The position numbers and the translations under genes were made by a program. Shown piece after piece: positions 42,430 through 54,781 of a stretch of DNA of 64,000 bases (its first letter is position 1; every line of letters starts with the position of its first letter). Source of the stretch: Rhodoluna sp. (lineage in GTDB: Bacteria; Actinomycetota; Actinomycetes; Actinomycetales; Microbacteriaceae); the NCBI GenBank assembly GCA_024641095.1, contig JAHEDR010000001.1, positions 1 through 64,000 of the forward strand, written 5' to 3'. The notes beneath the pieces are model-generated. The model was not told the origin of the DNA. It did not search any database and was given only the letters and a program-made list of their open reading frames with translations.

Positions 42430-43405
42430 TGAACTGCATCTCCTTCTTGTTTCCGAAAATACCCTGTGGTCTAAAGATCACCAGTGCCATCAATGCAAGA
42501 CCAATGATTAGGAATCTAACCTGACCAACCTGAGGTGGCGAGAGGAAGTTGATAACACCTACATCTACCAGTCCGCCAATAATGCTCTGGGTCAAAGTAA
42601 GCAGCAAGAAGAACAACATGCCACCAACGATTGGGCCAAGAATTGTTGCAGCTCCACCTAGAAGTAGCACGGTCCAGATCATGAAGGTGAAGTTTGTTCC
42701 CCATGAAGCAGGCTGTACGTTTGAAAGATTTAGCACAAAGATCATTCCACCAAGTGCAGCGATTACACCACCGATGATTAGAGCTTGAAGCTTGTAGGCG
42801 AACACGTTCTTACCAAGTGAACGAACCGCGTCCTCGTCTTCGCGAATGCCGCGAAGCACGCGGCCCCAAGGTGAGCGCATTACAAACATCACAAATAGCG
42901 CTGCTAGCACAACAGTTAACCAGCCAACGATGCGCATCCAAAGCTCTTCTTCGCGGAACACGAAGGGGCCAAAGCCGTATTCGCCATCTGGGAACGGGTT
43001 CAGGGCGCGGAATTCTTCGTTGAATGCACTAAGTCCTGCTGAACCACCGGTTACCCCGGCGAAGCCAGAGGTAAGCATCAGGTAGCGGAAGATCTCAGCT
43101 GCAGCAATAGTCACGATCGCCAAATAATCGGCACGTAGACGCAGGGTTGGGATACCCAATACCAATGCAAAAATCACCGCGCAAGCCATACCGAACAAGA
43201 TTGCAACGGCAGTTGGCATGCCAAAAGTCAAAATACCAATTGCCATACCGTAGGCGCCAACCGCGGCAAACGCAGCTTGACCAAAATTCATCAAGCCGGT
43301 AAATCCAAAGTGCACAGCTAGGCCAATTGCACAAAGAATGTAAGCCGCAGTAAGCGGGCTAATCAGCTCGCCTAGTGCGAGGTTGAAAATCGCTAACCAA
43401 TCCAT
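42422..43405 (-). CDS. livM: Liv-type ABC transporter permease (LivM-like)
   Basis: LRADYLAIVTIAAAEIFRYL, SPWGRVLRGIREDEDAVRSLGKNVFAYKLQALIIGG. Confidence 0.9.
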   Translation of the reverse strand: MDWLAIFNLALGELISPLTAAYILCAIGLAVHFGFTGLMNFGQAAFAAVGAYGMAIGILTFGMPTAVAILFGMACAVIFALVLGIPTLRLRADYLAIVTIAAAEIFRYLMLTSGFAGVTGGSAGLSAFNEEFRALNPFPDGEYGFGPFVFREEELWMRIVGWLTVVLAALFVMFVMRSPWGRVLRGIREDEDAVRSLGKNVFAYKLQALIIGGVIAALGGMIFVLNLSNVQPASWGTNFTFMIWTVLLLGGAATILGPIVGGMLFFLLLTLTQSIIGGLVDVGVINFLSPPQVGQVRFLIIGLALMALVIFRPQGIFGNKKEMQFNG

Positions 43406-43414
43406 GATCTCTCC

Positions 43415-44779
43415 TTAGCCGATTCTCTGCTTCTTGCCCAGAACACCCTGAGGGCGCACTAGAAGAACCAAAATCAAAATGATTAGTGAAGCCGCGTACT
43501 TTAGGTCTGCAGGTAGAACAAGCGATGAAAGCTCAACTACGAAACCGATAATTAGGGCACCAACGGTTGCACCAAGTGAGGTTCCCAAACCACCCAGGGT
43601 GGTAGCTGCGAACAACAGCAACAGAATCTGGAAACCGGTTAGCCAGTTTGCCTGGAACTGCAAACCGTAAAGCATTCCGGCAAGACCAGTAAGCGCACCT
43701 GCAACGACCCAAACAATGCGAATGATCTTTTCAACGTCAATACCGGTTGAAGCTGCAAGCGAAGCATTGTCGCTTACTGCTCGAGTTGCCTTACCAATGC
43801 GAGTGCGGGTTAAGAACAGGGCAACTGCAGCAAGAGTTACAACTGAAATTGCCATGGAACCAATTGAGTTCGCAGTGGTAATAATGGGTCCAAACTCAAC
43901 TGCCTGAAAGTCTCCAGAAATAACTTTGGTCTCGCCATCGAAAACAATTAGCAGAACATAACGCAAGAAAATTCCGAAACCAATTGAGACGATCATCATT
44001 TGGTTTAGACCAAGGCGACGACCGCGAAGTGGCTTCCAAAGTGCGGCATCTTGTAACCAACCAAATGCGGCGCTGATTGCAATGGTGATTACCGCAGAAA
44101 TAATTAGTGGAAGATCAAGTACTGCGTAGAACAACCAGGTGGTCAAAGCACCAAAGGTAACCATTTCACCGTGAGCAAAGTTGCTAAGACCGGTGGTGCC
44201 AAAAATAAGTGAAATACCAATCGCAGCAATTGCAAGCAGCAAACCAAGATTCAGTCCGGCAAAAGCGCGAATGGCAATCTGATCCAGAATTGGTGTTTCA
44301 ACGCGGGTATCAACACCGAGTGGGAATAGCACCGATGCAGTTTCAACCATGGTTAAGTCGGCAGTACGCACGGTGGTTTCTGGGTCGCGAAGCCCAACAC
44401 CTTCAGGCAGGCTGTCTAGCTGAATCTCAACCTTGTACTCTGCCTTGGTTGGAACGTTTAGTGACCAAAGACCATCGGCATCGGTTGTTGCGATCTCTTC
44501 AAAGCTTGGGCCGGTTACCTTTAATTCAATTCCAGCTACTCCAACGCCCTCGTTCTTAACCTTTCCCTTAATTACCAAGGAAGAGCCGTCCGCAGGGGCA
44601 GGGGTTTCGTCGGCAGCGCTCGCCGGAACAGCTGAGAACAGCATTCCAAATACAACAGCGAGGGCACCGAGCCAGATGGCAACTGGGCGATTCAGGCCCA
44701 GAATGCCTCTTTTGCTAAGTGTTAGGGGGTTCAAAAGCCAGCCTCCGTCATTAAAACGAGGCGCTTCGCCCCGTCGCAT
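43415..44779 (-). CDS. livH: Liv-type ABC transporter permease (LivH-like) with signal peptide and N-terminal beta-sandwich-like domain
   Basis: AVPASAADETPAPADGSSLVIKGKVKNEGVGVAGIELKVTG...TTDADGLWSLNVP then NLGLLLAIAAIGISLIFGTTGLSNFAHGEMVTFGAL permease core. Confidence 0.87.
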   Translation of the reverse strand: MRRGEAPRFNDGGWLLNPLTLSKRGILGLNRPVAIWLGALAVVFGMLFSAVPASAADETPAPADGSSLVIKGKVKNEGVGVAGIELKVTGPSFEEIATTDADGLWSLNVPTKAEYKVEIQLDSLPEGVGLRDPETTVRTADLTMVETASVLFPLGVDTRVETPILDQIAIRAFAGLNLGLLLAIAAIGISLIFGTTGLSNFAHGEMVTFGALTTWLFYAVLDLPLIISAVITIAISAAFGWLQDAALWKPLRGRRLGLNQMMIVSIGFGIFLRYVLLIVFDGETKVISGDFQAVEFGPIITTANSIGSMAISVVTLAAVALFLTRTRIGKATRAVSDNASLAASTGIDVEKIIRIVWVVAGALTGLAGMLYGLQFQANWLTGFQILLLLFAATTLGGLGTSLGATVGALIIGFVVELSSLVLPADLKYAASLIILILVLLVRPQGVLGKKQRIG

Positions 44780-44833
44780 TTTCGTTTATTTACATTACGC
44801 CAATAAGAGGCGGCATTTTCCTCTGTTGCCTAA

Positions 44834-46426
<1,593 letters not shown>

Positions 46427-46444
46427 AAAGCGATTTAGGAAATA

Positions 46445-47563
46445 ATGACCGAAATGGAAATCGGCCGCGGTAAGCGCGGCACACGTGCCTGGGCCTTCGA
46501 CGACATTGCAATCGTGCCAAGTCGCCGCACCCGTGACCCACGCGATGTTTCAACCTCTTGGAAGATTGACGCTTACGAGTTTGGCTTGCCTGTGCTTGGC
46601 GCCCCAATGGACTCAGTGGTTTCACCAGAAACCGCAATTGCCATTGGCAAGCTTGGTGGCCTTGGTGTGCTTGACCTAGAGGGCCTATGGACCCGATACG
46701 AAGACCCAACTCAGCAGCTAAACGAGATTGCAAAGCTTGATGCCGCAAAGGCAACCAAGCGCATGCAAGAGATCTACTCGGCACCAATCAAGCCTGAGTT
46801 GATTCGCGACCGCATTGCGCAGATTCGTGCGGCTGGAGTAACCGTTGCCGGTGCACTTTCGCCGCAGCGCGCCGCAGAATTTTCTGACACCGTGGTTAAA
46901 GCCGGCGTTGACATTTTTGTGATTCGCGGAACTACAGTTTCTGCAGAGCACGTTTCAAAAAATGTTGAACCGCTAAACCTAAAAGAATTCATCTACAAGT
47001 TGGATGTTCCGGTAATCGTTGGTGGCGCTGCAACTTACACTTCTGCACTTCACCTAATGCGCACCGGTGCTGCTGGTGTACTAGTTGGTTTTGGTGGCGG
47101 TGCTGCTTCAACCACTCGTCGTGTGCTTGGTATTCACGCTCCAATGGCTACCGCGGTTGCCGATGTTGCTGGTGCTCGCCGTGACTACATGGACGAATCT
47201 GGCGGCCGCTACGTGCAGGTTATTGCCGATGGTGGTCTTGGAACTTCTGGTGACATTGTGAAGGCAATTGCAGTTGGTGCAGATGCCGTAATGCTTGGTT
47301 CAGTTTTGGCTCGCGCCGAAGAAGCACCGGGGCAGGGTTCACACTGGGGTCAGGAAGCTTTCAACCAAGAACTTCCTCGTGGCAACAAGGTTGAGGTTGG
47401 CACCAGCGGAACTCTTGAAGAGATTTTGCTTGGCCCATCTTCTTCTGCATCTGGCACCACAAATCTCATGGGTGCGCTTCGTCGCTCAATGGCAACCACC
47501 GGTTACTCAGACGTTAAAGAGTTCCAGCGCGTTGACGTTGTAGTTGCTCCATACCACGCGTAA
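46445..47563 (+). CDS. GuaB3 family IMP dehydrogenase-related protein
   Basis: MEIGRGKRGTRAWAFDDIAIVPSRRTRDPRDVSTSW; no CBS domains. Confidence 0.93.
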   Translation: MTEMEIGRGKRGTRAWAFDDIAIVPSRRTRDPRDVSTSWKIDAYEFGLPVLGAPMDSVVSPETAIAIGKLGGLGVLDLEGLWTRYEDPTQQLNEIAKLDAAKATKRMQEIYSAPIKPELIRDRIAQIRAAGVTVAGALSPQRAAEFSDTVVKAGVDIFVIRGTTVSAEHVSKNVEPLNLKEFIYKLDVPVIVGGAATYTSALHLMRTGAAGVLVGFGGGAASTTRRVLGIHAPMATAVADVAGARRDYMDESGGRYVQVIADGGLGTSGDIVKAIAVGADAVMLGSVLARAEEAPGQGSHWGQEAFNQELPRGNKVEVGTSGTLEEILLGPSSSASGTTNLMGALRRSMATTGYSDVKEFQRVDVVVAPYHA

Positions 47564-47570
47564 AAATTTC

Positions 47571-48299
47571 ATGACAAAAGCGCCAAGCTTCTTTGCTGTT
47601 GCAAGACAGCCAAAGTGGATTGGCGCTTTGTTGCTTTCACTTGCGGTTGCTGCAGTTTTTGCAGCTCTTGGTCAGTGGCAGTTGGACAGAGCTTTCACCA
47701 AAGATCAACCGGTTTCTCCTGGCTACAACTTGGAATCGGTTGAGGTCAAAATTGACACCAAGAATGCCTTTGTGATTTCAAACAGATTGCAAGGTAGCGA
47801 ACGCGGCTTTTGGTTAATCACCAACTCAACTGATGCTGCGAATAAATCGCTGACCATTGCTCTTGGTTGGTCTGCAGACCTTGCCGAGATTGAAGCCGAG
47901 CGAACCGCACTTATGGAATCGGGTCTGGAAAAAGTTAGCACCAGTCTTGAGGGAGTATTTATTTCTTCCGAGGCTCCAATGCCGCAGACTGCCGAGAAAC
48001 CATACGTTTACGAATCACTTTCTTTGGCGCAGCTAATAAATGTTTATTCACCAGAAAAACCAATAGCTTCCGAGCCTAAGATTTTGACGCTTAATGGCAG
48101 CAGCCAGGCCTCGGCTTGGCCACCACTGCAGGCAATCAATGTGGCCTATTCGGAGGGCCAAAAGATCAACTGGCTCAGCGCCTTCTACTTCTTGGAGTGG
48201 TTGGTATTTGCCGGGTTTGCCGTGTTCCTCTGGTGGCGTTTGGTAAAGGACGAGCAGCTATTGCTGGCGAATGACGCAACAGGCGAAAAGGTAAACTAG
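47571..48299 (+). CDS. SURF1 family protein
   Basis: ARQPKWIGALLLSLAVAAVFAALGQWQLDR, C-terminal TM FLEWLVFAGFAVFLWWRLVKDE. Confidence 0.87.
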   Translation: MTKAPSFFAVARQPKWIGALLLSLAVAAVFAALGQWQLDRAFTKDQPVSPGYNLESVEVKIDTKNAFVISNRLQGSERGFWLITNSTDAANKSLTIALGWSADLAEIEAERTALMESGLEKVSTSLEGVFISSEAPMPQTAEKPYVYESLSLAQLINVYSPEKPIASEPKILTLNGSSQASAWPPLQAINVAYSEGQKINWLSAFYFLEWLVFAGFAVFLWWRLVKDEQLLLANDATGEKVN

Positions 48300-48303
48300 A
48301 CCA

Positions 48304-48726
48304 ATGAATCCACAAGAAGCCACCCTTCGCGGGGTCTTGAAGTATTTCAAGGTCACCTCGTACATAACCGGTATCTTCTTGGTGCTCATCATGATTTTGT
48401 GGGGCATTCGCCTCAGCGTTCACGCCGATCTTTGGTTGGCTGGCCCAGACGGATTCCTTTACCTGGCCTTTTATTCGGTTGATGAAGCCGGCGACAAAAT
48501 TGGACTTCCAGCAACCGGACTTGATCTGACATCGGTGTCATTGATCGTTCACGGTTGGTTGTACGTGGCTTACCTATTTGGTGACTTCAGAATGTGGACC
48601 CTGTTCCGCTGGAGCTTCACACGATTCCTAGTCATTGCACTGGGCGGCGTGGTGCCATTGCTTTCATTCTTTACCGAACGTCACTTCAGCAAAGTTGCAG
48701 AAAGGCAGCTGTCTAATGACCGCTAA
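48304..48726 (+). CDS. DUF3817 domain membrane protein
   Basis: [50 protein letters not shown]; position before guaA. Confidence 0.8.
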   Translation: MNPQEATLRGVLKYFKVTSYITGIFLVLIMILWGIRLSVHADLWLAGPDGFLYLAFYSVDEAGDKIGLPATGLDLTSVSLIVHGWLYVAYLFGDFRMWTLFRWSFTRFLVIALGGVVPLLSFFTERHFSKVAERQLSNDR

Positions 48727-50278
48727 TCGCCCAGTACTAGTTGTGGACTTTGGTGCACAGTACGCACAGCTGATTGCACGTCGCGTGCGCGAAGCAAACG
48801 TTTACTCAGAGATCGTTCACCACAACTTGACAGCCGCTGAGGTAAAAGCAAAGAACCCGCTTGCCATCATTCTTTCTGGCGGACCTTCATCGGTTTACGA
48901 AGAGGGCTCACCTCAGCTGGACAAAGAAATTCTTGAGCTTGGTGTTCCGGTACTTGGAATTTGCTATGGCTTCCAAACTTTGGCAAACGCACTTGGTGGC
49001 CGCGTTGATCGCAGCGGTAAGCGCGAGTACGGCGCAACCGAGCTAAATGTAAAGGCCGGGGGAGAGATTCTTGCTGGCCAGCCTGCCGAACAGATTTGCT
49101 GGATGAGTCACGGTGACCAGGTAATGGAAGCACCGGCCGGGTTTGAAGTTTTGGCTTCAACCGATATCACTCCGGTGGCAGCCTTTGCCAACAGCGAGAA
49201 AAAGATTTACGGAGTGCAGTGGCACCCGGAGGTTAAGCACTCGGAGTTTGGCCAGAACGTACTTACCAACTTCTTGCACAACGCAGCTGGAATTCCTGCA
49301 ACTTGGAACTCGGGCAACGTGATTGCCGAGCAGGTTGAAAAGATTCGCGCGCAGGTTGGCGATGCACGAGTTATCTGTGGTCTATCTGGCGGCGTTGACT
49401 CTGCTGTTGCAGCAGCCCTGGTGCACAAGGCAGTTGGCGATCAACTTGTTTGTGTATTCGTAAACCACGGTTTGCTTCGTCAAGACGAGGCCGAGCAGGT
49501 TGAGCGTGACTACGTTGCAGCAACCGGTATTCGTCTTGTGACCGTTGATGCCGAAAAGAAATTCCTTGACGCACTTGCCGGCGTGAGTGACCCAGAAACC
49601 AAGCGCAAGATTATTGGCCGCGAATTCATTCGTACCTTCGAGGAGGCACAGGCTGCGCTTTACGAAGAGTCAAAGGCAGACAACCGCCCAATCAAGTTCT
49701 TGGTGCAGGGAACCCTTTACCCAGACGTAGTTGAATCTGGCGGTGGTGTTACCGCGGGCATCAAGAGCCACCACAATGTTGGCGGCTTGCCAGACGACAT
49801 TGAGTTTGAACTTGTTGAGCCTCTTCGCACTCTATTCAAAGACGAGGTTCGCGCAATTGGTGCCGAACTCGGTTTGCCACACGAGATCGTTCAGCGTCAA
49901 CCGTTCCCAGGCCCGGGTCTTGGTATTCGCATCGTTGGCGAAGTAAACAAGGAGCGTCTAGACCTGCTGCGCAAGGCAGATGCAATCGTTCGTGCCGAGC
50001 TTTCAGCTGCAGGCCTTGACGAAGAAATCTGGCAGTGCCCAGTCGTGTTGCTTGCCGATGTGCGCTCGGTTGGTGTGCAGGGAGATGGCCGCACCTACGG
50101 TCACCCAATTGTGCTTCGTCCGGTTTCGTCTGAAGATGCAATGACCGCCGACTGGACTCGCTTGCCATACGACTTGCTTGCCAAGATCTCAAACCGCATC
50201 ACCAATGAGGTTGAAGGCGTAAACCGCGTAGTGCTTGATGTGACTTCAAAGCCACCCGGCACCATTGAGTGGGAATAG
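48716..50278 (+). CDS. guaA: GMP synthase (glutamine-hydrolysing)
   Basis: [49 protein letters not shown] terminus; start at internal Met 48716. Confidence 0.97.
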   Translation: MTANRPVLVVDFGAQYAQLIARRVREANVYSEIVHHNLTAAEVKAKNPLAIILSGGPSSVYEEGSPQLDKEILELGVPVLGICYGFQTLANALGGRVDRSGKREYGATELNVKAGGEILAGQPAEQICWMSHGDQVMEAPAGFEVLASTDITPVAAFANSEKKIYGVQWHPEVKHSEFGQNVLTNFLHNAAGIPATWNSGNVIAEQVEKIRAQVGDARVICGLSGGVDSAVAAALVHKAVGDQLVCVFVNHGLLRQDEAEQVERDYVAATGIRLVTVDAEKKFLDALAGVSDPETKRKIIGREFIRTFEEAQAALYEESKADNRPIKFLVQGTLYPDVVESGGGVTAGIKSHHNVGGLPDDIEFELVEPLRTLFKDEVRAIGAELGLPHEIVQRQPFPGPGLGIRIVGEVNKERLDLLRKADAIVRAELSAAGLDEEIWQCPVVLLADVRSVGVQGDGRTYGHPIVLRPVSSEDAMTADWTRLPYDLLAKISNRITNEVEGVNRVVLDVTSKPPGTIEWE

Positions 50279-50332
50279 GTCGCTTGCGATCTATTCATGA
50301 GGTAAAGGTGCATCCTCAAGGGGGATCTGGTT

Positions 50333-51196
50333 TTGACTATTAAGGTTTTTGGGCACCGAGGTGCATCGGGTTACCGACCAGAAAACACCCTCGAGGCTTT
50401 TCAACTTGCTTTTGACATGGGCGCCGATGCAATCGAGTGCGACCTACTACCAACCAAAGACGGCGAACTAATCATTCGTCACGACAACTACCTATCAACC
50501 ACCACCGATGTCGCCAAGCGCCCGGAATTTGCACACCTAAAGCGCGAGGGCATTGTTGGTTACCAAGAGGTTCGCGAAGACTGGTTCTGCGAAGACTTCA
50601 CACTTGCCGAGCTAAAGCAACTACGCGCAATTGAGCGAGTACCAGATGAGCGCCCGGGCAGTGCAAAGTTTGACGGGCAATTTGAATTGCCAACCCTTGA
50701 TGAATTATTGGCTGCAGATTTTGTAGCCGGCAAGCACTTGATTCTTGAGGTTAAGCACGGTGCATATTTTGCAACTCAGGGCTTTCCGGTTTCTGCAATC
50801 TTGGCTCGCAAATTGCGCGAGAGCAATTGGAAATCGCGTGGCATCACGCTGACCCTTGAGAGTTTTGATTTTAAAGTTCTTGAGCAAATGCAAAGAGTGT
50901 GCGGCGAGGTTGGCGAATACGTCTTTTTGGTAGACACCTGGGGCGAGCCACGCTTCGACGAAACAGCAAAGATTTTTGATGGCATCAGTTTCAACTATCG
51001 GTTGGTTCTTAAAAGCGATTGGGTGGAGCAGGCCAAGGCACGCGGGCTCAAGGTATTTATTTGGACCGCAAAAGCCGAGGAAGCCGAGGCCTCGATCGAG
51101 GAGTACTACTCAAGGTTTGTGCTTTCCGGTGCCGATGGAATCTTTGCCGATCAGCCGGACCTCTTATTAGAGGTAGTAAACGGTCTTGAGCACTAA
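50333..51196 (+). CDS. Glycerophosphodiester phosphodiesterase
   Basis: FGHRGASGYRPENTLEAFQLAFDMGADAIECDLLPTKDGELIIRHD; TTG start. Confidence 0.92.
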   Translation: MTIKVFGHRGASGYRPENTLEAFQLAFDMGADAIECDLLPTKDGELIIRHDNYLSTTTDVAKRPEFAHLKREGIVGYQEVREDWFCEDFTLAELKQLRAIERVPDERPGSAKFDGQFELPTLDELLAADFVAGKHLILEVKHGAYFATQGFPVSAILARKLRESNWKSRGITLTLESFDFKVLEQMQRVCGEVGEYVFLVDTWGEPRFDETAKIFDGISFNYRLVLKSDWVEQAKARGLKVFIWTAKAEEAEASIEEYYSRFVLSGADGIFADQPDLLLEVVNGLEH

Positions 51197-51262
51197 AGCT
51201 TTTGCACCGCTTTAGACCTGCCGCATTCCAAAGTCTGCACGTGCGCCTAAGATTGCCTAGTT

Positions 51263-53566
51263 ATGAATGAGTTGAGCCTGTTCGCCGAAGATAAGACCAC
51301 CGCGTTGGTCGAGGGGCTAAACCCGCAACAGCGCGAGGCCGTTGAATACCGCGGCAAGGCGCTTTTGATTGTTGCCGGTGCAGGCTCTGGTAAAACCCGT
51401 GTGCTTACTCACCGCATTGCTCACCTTTTGGCCACCAAAGATTCTTGGCCTTCGCAGATTCTGGCAATCACCTTCACCAATAAAGCCGCCGCCGAAATGC
51501 GCGAGCGTGTAAAGCACCTGCTTGGCGAAGCTGCCGACGGCATGTGGCTAAAGACCTTCCACTCTGCATGCGTGCTTATTCTTCGCCGCGAGAGCGAGCG
51601 CCTTGGCCACGACGCAAACTTCACCATCTACGACAGCGGTGACTCTCGCGCAATTCTTAAGCGTCTGATTAAAGAACTTGGCGCCGATATTCACAAGCTC
51701 ACCCCGGCAGGTGTTGGCGCGGCAATTTCAAATGCTAAAAACGAGCTTGCCGATGCCGAGTCATACGCGCGCAATGTTGATCAGAACGATCCAGTTGCAC
51801 GAATGATTTCTGAAATCTTCACCCGATACCAACACGAGCTTCGTAAGAATAACGCGTTTGACTTTGACGACCTGATTGGTGAGACCGTTCATCTGTTTAG
51901 AGCTTTCCCAGATGTTGCTGCCCAGTACCAGCAGAAGTTCAAGCACATTCTGGTGGACGAGTACCAAGACACCAACCACGCACAGTACGCATTGATTCGT
52001 GAGCTAGCCAAGAACGCATCGCTAACCGTGGTGGGTGACTCAGATCAGTCCATCTATGCGTTCCGCGGTGCCGATATTCGCAACATCACCGAATTCGAAA
52101 AAGACTTTCCAGGTGCCAAGACAATTTTGCTTGAGCAGAATTACCGTTCAACCCAAAACATTCTGTCTGCCGCCAACGCGGTTATCTCAAATAACTTTGA
52201 CCGCCCGTCCAAGAACCTTTGGACCGCATCTGGCGATGGCGACAAGATTGTTGGCTACACCGGCTACTCGGCACACGACGAGGCACAGTTCATTGCCGAC
52301 GAGATCAACAAACTTCACAGCAAGTCACAGGGCGACGACGCAATTGCCTTCCGCGACATTGCAGTCTTCTACCGAACCAACTCACAGACCCGCGCTCTTG
52401 AAGATATCTTCATTCGCTCCGGCATTCCTTACCGCGTAGTCGGCGGCACCAAGTTTTACGAGCGTCAAGAAATTAAAGACGCAATGGCTTACTTGGTTGC
52501 CATTGCCAACACCCGAGACGACCTTGCCACCCGCAGAATTCTCAATGTGCCAAAGCGCGGCATTGGTGATGCATCGGAAACTCAAATTGCAAACTATGCC
52601 GAGAAGAACGGGCTATCGGTTCGTCAGGTTTTGTCACACGTAAGTGAACTTGGCTTTGGCCCAAAGATCACCGGTGCCATCAATCAGTTGGCCGAACTCA
52701 TGGACAACCTAGAGGCAATGATTCCAACCGAGACCGTTGATGCAATCTTGCGCACGGCACTTGACCGCACCGGTTTGCTAGAGACGTTGCGCAACAGCAA
52801 AGACCCGCAAGACGAAGCGCGAGTTGAAAACCTCGAGGAACTTGTATCGGTTGCCCGAGAATTCCAGCGCAATAACCCAGAGGGCCGCCTGCCTGACTTC
52901 TTGAACGAAGTTGCACTGGTTGCCGCCGCCGATGAACTTGACGACGAGTCCGGTACCGTCTCACTTATGACTCTGCACACCGCAAAGGGTCTTGAGTACG
53001 AGGCAGTGTTCCTCACCGGTATCGAAGAGGGGCTGTTGCCGCACCGCATGAGTTTCATCACTCCGGGTGGCATGGCCGAAGAGCGCCGATTGTTCTACGT
53101 GGGCATCACCCGCGCGCGCAAGAAGCTGCACATCTCGCTGGCCATGACCCGAACCACTTTTGGTGAATCGGAATCTGCCACGCCTTCGCGCTACCTGCAA
53201 GAAATTCCGGCCGATCTCATTGACTGGCGTGAATCTGGTTCCGGCCGAGGTTTGCCAAGCACCCGATACCGCGAATCAATTGCCGATGCCCAGGGCTACG
53301 GTTCAGGTTCCGGCGAGAGCTCAGGCGGGTACGGTGGCACTCCTTCAACCAAGGAGAAGAAGGTTTGGAACGGGGCAATTTCCTCGGTTCGAAACAACGG
53401 AGATCTTCAGCTTGAGGTTGGCGATATGGTTGAGCACTCAGACTTTGGCAGAGGCAAAGTCATTGCCACAGCAGGCGAGGGAGCCCGCCAAACCGCCGAA
53501 ATCCACTTCGGCAGCGTGGGAGTCAAGCGATTACTGGTGAAAGTAGCCCCTATCCAAAAGGTTTAG
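51263..53566 (+). CDS. pcrA: ATP-dependent DNA helicase PcrA/UvrD
   Basis: LNPQQREAVEY, IVAGAGSGKTRVLTHRIAHL, DEYQDTNHAQY, TLHTAKGLEYEAVF. Confidence 0.95.
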   Translation: MNELSLFAEDKTTALVEGLNPQQREAVEYRGKALLIVAGAGSGKTRVLTHRIAHLLATKDSWPSQILAITFTNKAAAEMRERVKHLLGEAADGMWLKTFHSACVLILRRESERLGHDANFTIYDSGDSRAILKRLIKELGADIHKLTPAGVGAAISNAKNELADAESYARNVDQNDPVARMISEIFTRYQHELRKNNAFDFDDLIGETVHLFRAFPDVAAQYQQKFKHILVDEYQDTNHAQYALIRELAKNASLTVVGDSDQSIYAFRGADIRNITEFEKDFPGAKTILLEQNYRSTQNILSAANAVISNNFDRPSKNLWTASGDGDKIVGYTGYSAHDEAQFIADEINKLHSKSQGDDAIAFRDIAVFYRTNSQTRALEDIFIRSGIPYRVVGGTKFYERQEIKDAMAYLVAIANTRDDLATRRILNVPKRGIGDASETQIANYAEKNGLSVRQVLSHVSELGFGPKITGAINQLAELMDNLEAMIPTETVDAILRTALDRTGLLETLRNSKDPQDEARVENLEELVSVAREFQRNNPEGRLPDFLNEVALVAAADELDDESGTVSLMTLHTAKGLEYEAVFLTGIEEGLLPHRMSFITPGGMAEERRLFYVGITRARKKLHISLAMTRTTFGESESATPSRYLQEIPADLIDWRESGSGRGLPSTRYRESIADAQGYGSGSGESSGGYGGTPSTKEKKVWNGAISSVRNNGDLQLEVGDMVEHSDFGRGKVIATAGEGARQTAEIHFGSVGVKRLLVKVAPIQKV

Positions 53567-53602
53567 AATTGGACGGTTGTCCGATAACTGAATGGAATCA
53601 AA

Positions 53603-54760
53603 GTGGATTTATTTGAGTACCAGGCCCGCGACATGTTCGAGGCCTACGGAGTACCAGTTCTGCAGGGAATCACCGCAGACACCCCAGAAGAGGTCGAGGC
53701 AGCAGCTGCCAAGATTGGTGGAGTAGTAGTTGTAAAGGCTCAGGTTAAAGCCGGTGGCCGCGGTAAAGCTGGTGGCGTAAAGGTTGCCAAGTCTGCCGAA
53801 GAAGCAAAAGAACTTTCAAAGAACATCTTTGGCCTAGACATCAAGGGCCACATCGTGAAGCGCGTAATGGTTGCTCAGGGTGCATCAATTGACAAAGAGT
53901 TCTATTTCTCAGTTTTGCTTGACCGATCAAACCGCACCTTCCTTTCGCTTTGCAGCGTTGAGGGTGGAATGGAAATCGAGCAGCTTGCAGAAGAGCGCCC
54001 AGAGGCATTGGCAAAGGTGCCAGTAGATGCAACTAAAGGTATTGATCTTGCAACAGCACTAAGCATTGCCAAGCAGGGTGGTTTCGATGACGAAACTGCG
54101 GCAAAGGTTGCTCCGGTGTTTGTAAAGCTTTACGACGTGTTCGTAAAAGAAGACGCAACCCTAGTTGAAGTAAACCCACTGATCCTGAGCTCATCGGGTG
54201 AAGTAATTGCTCTTGATGGCAAGGTTTCACTTGACGACAACGCAGAGTTCCGTCACGAGCGCGAATCAATGGAGCGCGACGAGCTTGACCCACTTGAGGC
54301 CAAGGCTAAGGCCATGGACCTCAACTACGTGAAGCTTGACGGCGAGGTTGGAATCATCGGTAACGGTGCTGGTCTTGTGATGTCCACTCTTGACGTTGTT
54401 GCTTACGCAGGTGAGAAGCACGGCAAGGTTCGCCCTGCAAACTTCCTAGACATTGGTGGTGGAGCCTCAGCTGAGGTTATGGCCGCAGGTCTAGACGTTA
54501 TCTTGAACGACCCTCAGGTTAAGAGCGTGTTCGTAAACGTATTTGGTGGAATCACCGCTTGTGACGCTGTTGCAAACGGAATCGTTGGTGCGTTGAAGAC
54601 TCTTGGTGACAAGGCAACTAAGCCACTTGTTGTTCGCCTAGACGGAAACAATGTTCTAGAAGGCCGCTACATCTTGGAGCAGGCCGCACACCCACTTGTA
54701 ACCGTCGTTGACACTATGGATGAAGCAGCCGATAAGGCCGCTGAATTCGCGAACCGCTAA
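53603..54760 (+). CDS. sucC: Succinyl-CoA synthetase beta subunit
   Basis: [42 protein letters not shown] start. Confidence 0.97.
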   Translation: MDLFEYQARDMFEAYGVPVLQGITADTPEEVEAAAAKIGGVVVVKAQVKAGGRGKAGGVKVAKSAEEAKELSKNIFGLDIKGHIVKRVMVAQGASIDKEFYFSVLLDRSNRTFLSLCSVEGGMEIEQLAEERPEALAKVPVDATKGIDLATALSIAKQGGFDDETAAKVAPVFVKLYDVFVKEDATLVEVNPLILSSSGEVIALDGKVSLDDNAEFRHERESMERDELDPLEAKAKAMDLNYVKLDGEVGIIGNGAGLVMSTLDVVAYAGEKHGKVRPANFLDIGGGASAEVMAAGLDVILNDPQVKSVFVNVFGGITACDAVANGIVGALKTLGDKATKPLVVRLDGNNVLEGRYILEQAAHPLVTVVDTMDEAADKAAEFANR

Positions 54761-54781
54761 GCGCGAGAAGGAATTAAAGAA

